Of a stretch of 64,000 bases of DNA, positions 8,728-17,853 are shown piece after piece. The position numbers were made by a program, and so were the translations under genes. Source of the stretch: Polystyrenella longa. GTDB taxonomy: Bacteria; Planctomycetota; Planctomycetia; Planctomycetales; Planctomycetaceae. Positions within the stretch are counted from its first letter, which is position 1. Every line of letters starts with the position of its first letter. The stretch lies in NCBI RefSeq assembly GCF_007750395.1, contig NZ_CP036281.1:2813001-2877000 (forward strand), given 5' to 3'. The notes below the pieces were generated by a model. It worked only from the letters and a program-made list of their open reading frames with translations. It was not told the DNA's origin and did not search any database.

Positions 8728-10410
8728 TTAGTCTCTACCATTTCTGTTCGTGGCTGGTAATGCACGATTCAGTTCACCCGGCTGATTTTCTTCCTGGTCG
8801 GCTGGAACCTCTTCTTGCGTATTCAATTTATCCAGCATTGTTTCCAGTTTGAAAACAGCCATGTACCCTGCGATTGCAACATCCGCCAGGTATGGGTTAG
8901 ACAAGATGTCCGTCTCAACTGAACCAGTCGCGACTCCTGGAGCTTTGCTGGTGCCTGTTGGGGAGGGAGAGGCCTCTTCATTCTCTTCGTCTTCATCTCG
9001 ACTCCGTCGAATGGAACCTGAACCTTGGCTGCGAGTAGCAAGCTCGCTTTGGTTATGTTTGCGTGATACCGCCTGAACGCGGGCGATCACGGTTGGGTAC
9101 TTCATGTTAGTCAAGTTACCAATGAGTTCAGGAAGTTTTCGATGGTCCATAGTGACTTCGATATAGAATCCCCGTGTCACGAATTCCTTAGTGTCATCGA
9201 TGTCAATATACCGCGTTTCTTTACGTGGAACGAAAGTGGCAGTGTCGATCGATACCTTGTCTAATTCAGGAGCGGCTTCTTGAGTGGTTGCTTCCCTCAG
9301 TGCAGCTAATCTTGCCCGATCTTCAGCAGATAGTCCACCTCCTCTTCTACCATCGTCTTCTTGAGAAGTATCTGCAGCTGTTTTCTGTTTCTCCTGCTGT
9401 TTAAATTGGTCGGATTCTGGGTCAAGGTGAGGCATGCCAAACTGAGTAGAGGGGTCGAAACCGGCCAAATTACCTTCGACTGCTGTCCGAGCTACGCTTT
9501 TCGCCGGCGTGTCATCTTTAGCATTCGCTTTGGTTATTTCTTCATCTCGGATTCGGGCTACCGCTCCTTTAGAAATATTTGATTTTCCCGATGCACCAAT
9601 ACGTTCGAGAACGCGCTGATCGATGTCTCCACCTCCTCCACCAGACTGATTGATGTCAACATCCTCATATCCAGCCGGATCTCGGAAGTCAGAAATACTT
9701 CCTCCCAAAAGTTGGATTTGCTGAATTTGCTTTATGGGAGCCTTTCCGATAGAGATAGCCGAGGAGTTGATATTGCGGATCGCTTCTACAAGTGAAGCCT
9801 GAAGCGAAAGATCCTCCAGGGAATCCCAAATTTGCAGATCTGATGGCATTGCTCCGCTGGGAGATAGCCAGTCATCTGAATTTGGATAGCGTTGCAGAAC
9901 AGTTTCAGGGTTGAGGAAAATGTTACCTGATTTGGTAAATGGATCGTAAGGTTCAAGACTTTCGACAAGTTTATCGATCTCTTTCTTGTAACCGTCGTCC
10001 AATCGTTTTCCACCACTGCCCAGAGTACCGGCGAAATGACGGCGTACTTCCAGGTCATTAAACTGTTGCCGATACTGAAACTCTTTTTCTTCAACAATAC
10101 TCGCAACCGACGCGGGCCAGGTGAGGTCTAATTGCTGAGATCGGAACAGCTTTTCAATCGAAGCCTGCTGTTGGGCCTCGTTGACTTCATTCAGCTTTTC
10201 AGCATTTTCAATCCAGTTTTGGTTTGGTCCACTGATATTCTGGACTTTGTTTTCCGCCTCAACAATTGCATTCTTGCGTTGATCAATGATGGATGTGGTC
10301 GCAGCAGCCATATTCTGCCAAGCCCAGATCGGTAGAATGATCACAACTACGGCGAGGATCCAGTAATGGTGTCGAGTCGCTCCGGCGAAAAATGATTTAA
10401 CATATTCCAT
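8728..10410 (-). CDS. Membrane-anchored PilO-like protein of the PilM operon
   Basis: Using the ATG at 10410, which has AGGAAA eight bases upstream, the product is 560 residues with one N-terminal transmembrane segment (HYWILAVVVIILPIWAWQNMAA, about residues 14-35). A helical region predicted to coil (IDQRKNAIVEAENKVQNI...) comes next. A second folded domain near residues 400-460 reads VTRGFYIEVTMDHRKLPELIGNLTNMKYPTVIARVQAVSR. That is the pattern of the PilO/GspM ferredoxin-like domain, in which a strand is followed by a helix that selects a small loop. Long Gly/Glu/Asp-rich linkers separate the parts. Position directly after PilM-PilN is where PilO sits in standard operons. PilO identity is an inference. 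The frame is open to 10446, but the upstream codons have no ribosome site. Confidence 0.72.
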   Translation of the reverse strand: MEYVKSFFAGATRHHYWILAVVVIILPIWAWQNMAAATTSIIDQRKNAIVEAENKVQNISGPNQNWIENAEKLNEVNEAQQQASIEKLFRSQQLDLTWPASVASIVEEKEFQYRQQFNDLEVRRHFAGTLGSGGKRLDDGYKKEIDKLVESLEPYDPFTKSGNIFLNPETVLQRYPNSDDWLSPSGAMPSDLQIWDSLEDLSLQASLVEAIRNINSSAISIGKAPIKQIQQIQLLGGSISDFRDPAGYEDVDINQSGGGGGDIDQRVLERIGASGKSNISKGAVARIRDEEITKANAKDDTPAKSVARTAVEGNLAGFDPSTQFGMPHLDPESDQFKQQEKQKTAADTSQEDDGRRGGGLSAEDRARLAALREATTQEAAPELDKVSIDTATFVPRKETRYIDIDDTKEFVTRGFYIEVTMDHRKLPELIGNLTNMKYPTVIARVQAVSRKHNQSELATRSQGSGSIRRSRDEDEENEEASPSPTGTSKAPGVATGSVETDILSNPYLADVAIAGYMAVFKLETMLDKLNTQEEVPADQEENQPGELNRALPATNRNGRD

Positions 10411-10500
10411 ATTAATTTTCCTGGATTGGATTCTCGTAAGATGCAAATTGAAGTCAGAAGTAAAAGTTTAATAAGAAAGAACTAGCAGTAATCCTGAGTG

Positions 10501-12681
10501 TTAGTCTCTGCCAGATCCGAAGGTACGAGTCTCTGGTTCCGCTTTCAATGGCTTCGTCCCCGAACCAAGTTTTGATCTCAGTTCCATCCCTTCAGCTACA
10601 GTTTCGCCACGAAATTCAGTAGGAGTTGGAATCCAGATAAATTGAATCATAAAAGTCGTTTCCAAAATCGACTTTTTTTCTTCGACTTCCGTACCCGGGG
10701 TGGTCGATCGAATGGGGGTTCTCGATTGACCACGGCCTCTGCTTCTCCGGCGATCGCGTTCCTCGTCGACATTCTGATTACCTGCATCCGGTTTCGGTTG
10801 TTCCTCCAACTTAACGTTGGGGCCTTCCAGAAACTCGTTAGGATCAAACTCGTTACCAGAGAGATCAAGTTCGCGAGCTATTAATTCGTAATTCGCCAAG
10901 ACGGGATAACTGATTCCCTGTTTTCCAATTGGAAAAGAGAATCCGCCTGATAAAGGAATCGTCCATTCCTGTAGATTCTTCAATACAGTGTTCTTGATGT
11001 ATCCCTCTGCCTGCCCCTTCAGAAGATCGTTTTCATCGTAGTGGTAACTAATGCCTTCCAATGTGAACAGATAACCGTTTGCATTGGGTGGATTGTCTCT
11101 GTCTCGATCCGAGAGGGTGGCCGCTGCCAGGTCGTCCGCCAGTATTTCATTGTACCAGTTAGTAAGCTGGCTAGCGCTCTGTTTGTTCGCAGTAATGGAA
11201 GTCAATCGAATCTGCTCGCGATCAGGAAGATCCATGTCATCGATGAGGTCAGGATTGTCTCGAGGGAGAGATTCATTAATCGCTTTATAGACTTCCAGCC
11301 ATAGTTCCCGATTCTCGACGAAACTGGTAAAGCTGTTGGCCTTCGCTGCAATTTTCTTGTTGGCAGCAACAAGTTCATCGTATTTGGATTTAGCCTGATC
11401 AACTGTGGTCTTCAGGCTAGTGGCTGCATTTTCTGCATCACCAAACCGTTCCTCGGAAACAGAGCCGCTGACCATTGAGTAGGCCAATGTGGAGAACGTG
11501 ACGCCTGCCATAATGGTAGCCGCAGTCACCATCGCCCACGGTTTTTTCTGACGTATTTTACGTGTCGTTAGGATCTCGGGAGGAAGCAGGTTGGTTTTGA
11601 TTCGGCATTGATCCAGCATCTGTAGAGCAATACCGTAGGGAACGGCATAAGTGAGGATGTTCTCAGTAAACATTGGCTCGCTGATGACTTTGTCACCGAC
11701 GAGTTCGTTAAACGAATCGAGTCGTTCGACGTCATATTGGAGGTTCTGTTGGAGGAACTTCTGCAGGCCGGCCATGCGGAAGCCGTTACCGACCCCCACG
11801 ACGCGGCTGATCTGAGCGTCGCGGTTCACACTGGAGAAGAATCCGATAGACCGCTGAATCTCGGCGACGAAATTATTGAATACGGGGCGTAATGCCTGAA
11901 AAACAGCGCGTGGGTCGGGAGAACGAGTGGCATTGCATTTGAGATGCTCCGCTTTGGCGAAGGTTAACTTCATTTCCTTCGTTAACGCTCTGGTGAAGTG
12001 GTTTCCACCAATACCAACATTTCGCGTCCAGATTTTCTGACCGTTGGAGACGATCAAGGTGGTGTTGTCGACACCCATATCAAGTAGCAGGATATACTCG
12101 CCATCAGTCGCGGGCTGGTCTTCTGCTTTTAAGCCAAGTTGATCGAAGGTGAGGAAGTTGAACAGTGCCAGCGGTGCTGTCTGGATTAGATCAAGTTCGA
12201 TTTTGACTTCAGAGAAGGGACGAAAATGCTGTTCGATGAGGTCGCGTTTCATGGCGAACAGACCGACTTCGGCATCGAGCATGTAGCCCGTTTCTTCGTC
12301 GGCAGTTCCGAATGTCTGGTAGTCCCAGATAACTTCGTCGAGGTCGAAAGGAATCTGCTGCCGTGCTTCGAACTGGACAATGTCTTTGATTTTGCTGGCG
12401 TCCACCGGTGGCAGTTGGACGAATCGAGTCAGTGCCGCCTGACCTGGAACACTGATACCGACGACATCGTTGTTCAGCTTATTGCGGGACAGAAACTTTT
12501 CGATTGATTGGGCAATCAATTCTTCCGGTATCGCGTCCGGTTGGCTGAGAATCTTGGGATGGGGCACGAAGTCGAATGCGGTGGCGACCACCTGCTCCGT
12601 GTTCTCATTGAATTCCAATCGAATCGCTTTAAGGGCGGATTGTCCAATTTCAATGCCCCATGCGCCTCGTTTGCTTGCCAT
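10501..12681 (-). CDS. pilM: PilM-PilN fusion, type IV pilus inner-membrane alignment protein
   Basis: Residues 1-360 of this 726-residue protein are an actin-like PilM ATPase fold: GIEIGQSALKAIRL phosphate-1-like strand pair, FEARQQIPFDLDEVIWDY (a PilM hallmark), LLLDMGVDNTTLIV phosphate-2, and GVGNGFRMAGL adenosine motif. PilM normally ends there. Here the chain continues with IKTNLLPPEI, the PilN N-terminal peptide that binds PilM, a basic patch, a transmembrane helix at residues 381-403 and a coiled-coil plus ferredoxin-like periplasmic region with SITANKQSASQLTNWYNEI. The result is PilM and PilN covalently joined. The C-terminal 80 residues are Pro/Arg-rich. The ATG at 12681 is preceded by GAGGA. 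It leads a three-gene operon. Confidence 0.88.
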   Translation of the reverse strand: MASKRGAWGIEIGQSALKAIRLEFNENTEQVVATAFDFVPHPKILSQPDAIPEELIAQSIEKFLSRNKLNNDVVGISVPGQAALTRFVQLPPVDASKIKDIVQFEARQQIPFDLDEVIWDYQTFGTADEETGYMLDAEVGLFAMKRDLIEQHFRPFSEVKIELDLIQTAPLALFNFLTFDQLGLKAEDQPATDGEYILLLDMGVDNTTLIVSNGQKIWTRNVGIGGNHFTRALTKEMKLTFAKAEHLKCNATRSPDPRAVFQALRPVFNNFVAEIQRSIGFFSSVNRDAQISRVVGVGNGFRMAGLQKFLQQNLQYDVERLDSFNELVGDKVISEPMFTENILTYAVPYGIALQMLDQCRIKTNLLPPEILTTRKIRQKKPWAMVTAATIMAGVTFSTLAYSMVSGSVSEERFGDAENAATSLKTTVDQAKSKYDELVAANKKIAAKANSFTSFVENRELWLEVYKAINESLPRDNPDLIDDMDLPDREQIRLTSITANKQSASQLTNWYNEILADDLAAATLSDRDRDNPPNANGYLFTLEGISYHYDENDLLKGQAEGYIKNTVLKNLQEWTIPLSGGFSFPIGKQGISYPVLANYELIARELDLSGNEFDPNEFLEGPNVKLEEQPKPDAGNQNVDEERDRRRSRGRGQSRTPIRSTTPGTEVEEKKSILETTFMIQFIWIPTPTEFRGETVAEGMELRSKLGSGTKPLKAEPETRTFGSGRD

Positions 12682-13660
12682 CAGAAATCCTCGTTACTCG
12701 ATGCAGGAGTCTTACGTCTGTAAAACCGTTTTAAAATTCACGTGAAGGTTGAATGACCGGGAATTCTAAACCGCTACCAGACGAGAAAACTCGACCTGTG
12801 ACGTTTGAGATTGTTTAGTATTTTATGTTTTGAATCGACCACGGAAAACGTGGTGAGAAAATATATTCGAGATCGCCTCTCCGAGAGCCGGAGAGGTACG
12901 AAATGGTTTTTATTGAAATCTGACTAGATATCCTCCGACAACCTGCCGCCATGAATCGACTTAAAATTCGTTTGGAGGACGATATGTTGGATGTACCAGC
13001 TGCTTTTTAAGCGACCGGGAATCGGGTCCGTATCGTATTATATAAGTATTATCACTATACAGTACGAATCAGTTTGGCTGAATGTCTGGAAATCAATCAG
13101 GGGATTTTGGCCTCAGAGACTGGAGAATTGCCAGAGTTCAAGTATTTATCCTAAGTTAAAGCTATCAAGCAACTTCTGGATTAGTCAACCACAGTTCTCC
13201 CGGATCACCGAGTTTTAACCGTTCGACCCCTGCAATCGGTAAGATGAACAGGGGAAACGATGCTGTATTCGTGGCTAACGGATTGTTTGAAGTCTGTATG
13301 TAAAGGCCCGCCGAACGTAGTAGCAATATCGTCCGAATGACGATTACATGTATTGTATCAGTATTAAGATGCGAATTTCCCGAAAAGAGTTCCGTTATCG
13401 AATGGAAATTTAAAAATTAGTCAGAAGTGGCCCTGAGTGTCGGATTGGGGCTGTTTCGACCATATTCAAAAGGTTCAAGTCGGGATTATTCCAAATTCCG
13501 CTACTGCTGAAACAGACTTGAAATTGGAATCTGATAGAATTCCGTTCGGAAAGATCGCCCTGGAATAGGGTGATTTCCGGGTTGCTCCGTGGACGAGAAA
13601 CTCGGTGAGACCTTTTGCTAACCAGTCGTTGTTTCAATCGGATTAGAGAGTTCCCTGCCC
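12682..13660. other. 979-bp intergenic region between divergent pilM and GH38-like genes
   Basis: No gene is supported here. It must contain promoters for both flanking genes. A perfect 8-bp stem with a five-base loop lies at 12876-12896 (CCTCTCCG paired with CGGAGAGG), with no T-run directly after it. The stretch 13000-13250 is AT-rich; a 75-codon open frame there lacks a ribosome site and folded-looking sequence. The length is unusual for this window and could hide an unrecognised RNA. Confidence 0.5.
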
Positions 13661-16600
13661 GTGATGAGTTATCAGGAAATCTGCACCCTCATTCCTACTT
13701 ACGATCTGGAAGATTTTCCAACCGATCTAGAGGAGTCTCAGGCCGAGAGTCTGCTCAACTGTTTTGCAGTGATGTGGCATCCGCTGCTGATCGCAAACAT
13801 GACGCAGCTCCCTTCCTGGCGACGGTTGGAATCGGAACCGGAGATCTTTGCGGACCGTTTGGTCTTTGTGCCGACTGCCTGTAGCTGGATCAGTCCAGAC
13901 TTCGCGGACCGGGTTCTTGAAAATGGAGGGACTGTGATTGAGGGGCTGGTCACGCGAGATGAATGGATCGAAGCGATTCACGTCGTGTTACGCAACAATC
14001 AACCCACCCTGTATAAACGGCCTCCGCAGCACGATCAGGAACACGACTTCGATTATGTCCATGATGATGGCCATTCTCCCTCTGTCGACGACCAACTGGT
14101 GTTAACAGACCCCCATGAGGCAGCTTCTCAGTTGGTTTCTGATTTGATGATCAAAACCAGGAGCGAACTACTGGCGGAAGCAAAATCAGAGAGTGTGAGC
14201 GAGGCAGATGACGCACAGCAGATAATTGAGGAAACTGCCGATACGCAGAATATTCCGGAAGTCGTAGATTTGTCGGAGATGCTTAGCCGGTTATCCCCTG
14301 ATTTAGAACGCGATTTTATGGCGCTCGGATTCGCCTACCTTCAGATTGAACTTCTCTCCCGACAGATGCATCATTTTTCGTCAGTGGATGATATCGCCCT
14401 GCGACTGTCGGCCTCGAAGGCGGCAAAGAGCGCGCTGGAAGGGGACGAACCGGCAGCTCGGAGGGGGTTAAGTCGCTGTTTTGAGCTATTGCAGGACGTC
14501 CGCGAGATTTTCTATCCCGTCGAATCTTATCTGGTTGATCTCTGCCTGTTAGCCCCTGATTCGGATCCGGAAAAGCTGAAAGCAATCTGTGAACAGGCCA
14601 GTCGTAAGCATGATCGAGAAGAGACTGGAGAAGAGGAACCGGCTCCCGGTTCTGCTTATCGTCATCCTGTCAACTTTATGCTGAGTGCAGCGGAACTACA
14701 GGAGCTTGATGAGGCGCAACCTGAAGCGTGTGCTGAGTTGGCCACGACCTGGAATCAGGGGAAGATCGATTTCTGTGGTGGCGAACAGCTTGACCGTCCA
14801 GCATCTTTATTGCCAGTGGAGTCGGTATTATGGAATTTTAATAAGGGACATGAGACTTACGAGCGGATTCTTAATCAGAGACCGAAAATGTGGGCCCGAC
14901 GTAGGTTTGGGTTTTCAACATTATTGCCCATGTTATTAAAACGGATGGGTTACAAATCAGCGTTGCATTTCGCACTCGACGATGGAATTTACCCGGACGA
15001 AGAGCATACCCGTTTTCAGTGGGAAGGTGCAGACGGTTCATTTATCGATACCTGCAGCCGAATTCCCATGGCGGCGGATTCGGCCAGTAGTTTTCTTAAG
15101 TTCCCGCAACGGCTTTCCGAAAGCATGCAGGGAGACAATGTGGCGGGAGTTATTCTGGCTCGCTATCCGGAAGAAAAAACTCCCTGGATGGAAGACCTTC
15201 GCCGCATCGCCGCTTACGCGCCTGTCCTGGGTAAGTTTGTGACTTGGTCGGAACTCTTCAATCATAAAGACCATTACAGCAAACAGTCGCGATACTCTCA
15301 GAAAGAGTATCTGAGTCCCGTATTAATACAACGAGTGGCTTATGAACTATCGGATCCCATCAGCCAATTCCGCGAGCATTATGGCCAGCGGGCCGAGTTG
15401 AGCCGGATTGAATGGGCGACGGCCATTGAACGAATCCTGAGAAGCAAACCTCTCGAAAACGCAGAACTATACGAATTGGAAGAAGCGATTGAAGCTATCG
15501 GTCCCGTTAGCGAGTTGACTCCACCGTCAAGTTGGAATGAATCACAGCAAGAGTCGGAGTCCGATACCGACGAAGAAAAACAAACCGAATTCAGCGTGGA
15601 TGTTCGTCTGGACAAAGCGCTGAATGGAGCCGTACAGCAGTTAGCGTCAATGCTGGCTCAGGGGGCGGGCGATCGTCCGGGGAGTCTGTTGTTTAATCCA
15701 CTGCCACACTCAAGGCGCACGGTTGTCTTCTGGCCAGAGGGTGCTTCTCTTCCCGAAGTGAGTGATGTTGTTCGCGCGGTTCAGGGAGAGGGCCCACGGA
15801 AGGTGGTTGTGGTCGATTTACCCGCTAGTGGTTTTACCTGGCTCGCCGATGCCACATCGCCTCATCCTTCGTTACCCGAGTTACGATTTCCGGCGGTGGA
15901 AGAGAATATTCTTCGAAACGAGTTCTTCGAGGTGCACATTAACCCGAGTACAGGCGGAATCGCGAAGATAAAAGGGATGGAGCGTTCCCCCGTTCGTTTG
16001 AGCCAGCAGGTCGCCTACCGATTTCCGCGTGAGCAGGAATATGTCTTCTCTGTTGACGGCGAGTCGAAAACGATCCAGTCATTCTACTCTGAGCCTGTTT
16101 GCCGACGTTGCGATTTGACGGCTACTGGACCGGTGATGAATGAAATTACGACCGAAACGGATTTGTATGATCCCGTGCGTTCTCTCAAACTGGCGCGAGT
16201 CAAACAGGTCACGCGAGTCTATCGAGGGTGCAAATTCGTCGATGTGGAATTGGAACTGGATGTCAAGCAGATGCCGCTGGCGGATCCGTGGAGCAATTAT
16301 TACGGCATTCGGTTCGCCTGGAACGATGCCGGAGCAGCTGTCACTCGATCGATTCAACATGCCGGTTTCAGCTTTCAGGAAGATCGGTTTGAGAGCACCG
16401 AATACATCGAAATCGCCGAAGAGGAAAACCAGACAACGATCCTAATGCCCGGAATGCCTTTCCATAGGGCCCAGGGAAGCCGCATGCTGGATACGCTATT
16501 GATCACTGGCAAGGAATCGGCACGAAAGTTTCAGTTCCGTATTTCTCTGGATGAATCTGCGGCCGGTTATGCATTGAATAATTACACGCAGCCACCAGTG

Positions 16601-16948
16601 TTGTTGTCAGAGCAGCCGGGTCCCCCGGCGAGTGGTCAGAGCGGCTGGTTCTTCCATTTCAATTCTCGGCACGTTCAACTGTTGAGATTTCTGCCCGCGG
16701 CGCCTCTGGAAGAGGAGGACTCGACTCATGCCGCAGACGACAGACTTAAATATGGTTTCTGTATGAGGGTCATGGAGACATCGGGTATCAAACGTCAGTT
16801 GCAGATCAAGACCTACCGCCCTGCTCAGTTCGCGCGGCAACGAGATTACACTGGTCGGACTATTACGGAATTGCTGACGACCGAAGAAGGAGTCTCTGTT
16901 TATCTTTCTCCTTACGAAGTTGCGGAGATAGAGATCTGGTTTGGTTGA
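13661..16948 (+). CDS. GH38-like (alpha-mannosidase fold) protein lacking the usual nucleophile
   Basis: The 1095-residue protein has the layout of glycoside hydrolase family 38: an N-terminal alpha/beta domain, a central region with RFGFSTLLPMLLKRMGYKSALHFALDDGIYPDEEHTRFQWEGADGS (residues 416-460), and a large C-terminal beta-sandwich region (FFEVHINPSTGGIAKIKG onwards). The central segment corresponds to the W-x-P-D-x-F-G...LPQLL-x-x-x-G...F-W-x-G-x-DGS run of alpha-mannosidases. At the nucleophile Asp position, however, the sequence is W411-A-R-R414-R-F-G. Residues 125-190 hold an acidic, probably disordered insertion. I conclude a divergent, possibly inactive or re-purposed GH38 relative. 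It starts GTG-ATG; either codon may be used. It is followed 101 bp later by cmk. Confidence 0.68.
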   Translation: MMSYQEICTLIPTYDLEDFPTDLEESQAESLLNCFAVMWHPLLIANMTQLPSWRRLESEPEIFADRLVFVPTACSWISPDFADRVLENGGTVIEGLVTRDEWIEAIHVVLRNNQPTLYKRPPQHDQEHDFDYVHDDGHSPSVDDQLVLTDPHEAASQLVSDLMIKTRSELLAEAKSESVSEADDAQQIIEETADTQNIPEVVDLSEMLSRLSPDLERDFMALGFAYLQIELLSRQMHHFSSVDDIALRLSASKAAKSALEGDEPAARRGLSRCFELLQDVREIFYPVESYLVDLCLLAPDSDPEKLKAICEQASRKHDREETGEEEPAPGSAYRHPVNFMLSAAELQELDEAQPEACAELATTWNQGKIDFCGGEQLDRPASLLPVESVLWNFNKGHETYERILNQRPKMWARRRFGFSTLLPMLLKRMGYKSALHFALDDGIYPDEEHTRFQWEGADGSFIDTCSRIPMAADSASSFLKFPQRLSESMQGDNVAGVILARYPEEKTPWMEDLRRIAAYAPVLGKFVTWSELFNHKDHYSKQSRYSQKEYLSPVLIQRVAYELSDPISQFREHYGQRAELSRIEWATAIERILRSKPLENAELYELEEAIEAIGPVSELTPPSSWNESQQESESDTDEEKQTEFSVDVRLDKALNGAVQQLASMLAQGAGDRPGSLLFNPLPHSRRTVVFWPEGASLPEVSDVVRAVQGEGPRKVVVVDLPASGFTWLADATSPHPSLPELRFPAVEENILRNEFFEVHINPSTGGIAKIKGMERSPVRLSQQVAYRFPREQEYVFSVDGESKTIQSFYSEPVCRRCDLTATGPVMNEITTETDLYDPVRSLKLARVKQVTRVYRGCKFVDVELELDVKQMPLADPWSNYYGIRFAWNDAGAAVTRSIQHAGFSFQEDRFESTEYIEIAEEENQTTILMPGMPFHRAQGSRMLDTLLITGKESARKFQFRISLDESAAGYALNNYTQPPVLLSEQPGPPASGQSGWFFHFNSRHVQLLRFLPAAPLEEEDSTHAADDRLKYGFCMRVMETSGIKRQLQIKTYRPAQFARQRDYTGRTITELLTTEEGVSVYLSPYEVAEIEIWFG

Positions 16949-17049
16949 TTTCTGTCTATAAATTGTTACTGTCTGCTGTGAGATGTTGTCTCTGTTGAGC
17001 AGACGTCTGTCCGGTGAGTGTGTCGACTCACGTCATGGAAACGGAAATC

Positions 17050-17709
17050 ATGATCATTACCATCGATGGCCCGGCTGGAACGGGAAAGAGCACGGTCGCC
17101 AGAGCACTGGCGGAACGGCTTGGTTTCGAGTTTCTCGACACGGGAGCCTTGTACCGCGCGATCGCCTGGTATTGTCTGGAAAATAACGTTTCCCACGACG
17201 ACGCTACGAGAATCGTAGAGCTCACAAGCACAGTTCACATTCGATGGGAAGATGCTCGGCTGTGGGTGAATGAAGAGGAAGTGACCGAAAAGATACGGTC
17301 CGAGGAAGTCACGTTAGGTGCCTCGCGAGTGGCTGTTATTTCAGAAGTTCGCGATGCCCTTAACGACGTCCAGCGGAAAATTGCCGAAGCCCAGAACATT
17401 GTCACGGAAGGCCGTGACCAGGGGACGGTTGTGTTCCCTCACGCTCAATGCAAGTTCTATTTGAATGCCTCTGCAGAAGAGCGAGCACGAAGACGTTTTC
17501 TAGAGCTGACGAATAATGGCGAATTGGCGGAATACGAGACCATTCTCGAACAAATACGAGAACGGGACGAACGAGACGCCACCCGCGAAATTGCACCCCT
17601 GAAACCTGCTCCTGATGCCATTTTAATCGACAGTACCAACCTCAAGCCGGAACGTGTTCTGGATAAACTTGAGCAGACCGCCCGTAAAATGTACGCCCCG
17701 GAGAAGTAA
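17050..17709 (+). CDS. cmk: Cytidylate kinase
   Basis: The product phosphorylates CMP and dCMP with ATP in the cytoplasm, feeding CTP and dCTP synthesis. From the ATG at 17050 it has 219 residues, the normal size. It begins MIITIDGPAGTGKST, the P-loop of this family, and has FLDTGALYRAIAWYCL, the CMP-binding helix, then ITEGRDQGTVVFPHAQCKFYLNAS and RARRRFLEL, the lid region. The start choice follows the family N-terminus and has GGAA five bases upstream. In-frame codons at 17014 (GTG) and 17035 (ATG) could add 12 or 5 residues. Assignment is secure. Confidence 0.95.
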   Translation: MIITIDGPAGTGKSTVARALAERLGFEFLDTGALYRAIAWYCLENNVSHDDATRIVELTSTVHIRWEDARLWVNEEEVTEKIRSEEVTLGASRVAVISEVRDALNDVQRKIAEAQNIVTEGRDQGTVVFPHAQCKFYLNASAEERARRRFLELTNNGELAEYETILEQIRERDERDATREIAPLKPAPDAILIDSTNLKPERVLDKLEQTARKMYAPEK

Positions 17710-17853
17710 AACTTCCCTTTACCGAACTGCTCCTCTGAGCTACCGGTCTGTCCTGTGCTACGGCTGCGCGACGCTCCCCCCTCGTTATAAAAACGGATTT
17801 TGCTATTATTGAATTAAACGGATCCGAATTAACTAAATGAAATGGAATGAATA

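Noticed and set aside
12991-13218. 75-codon open frame in the pilM/GH38-like intergenic region
   Set aside because: No ribosome site, high aromatic/Ser content without a fold pattern, and no recognised family. The AT-rich region gives it by chance.
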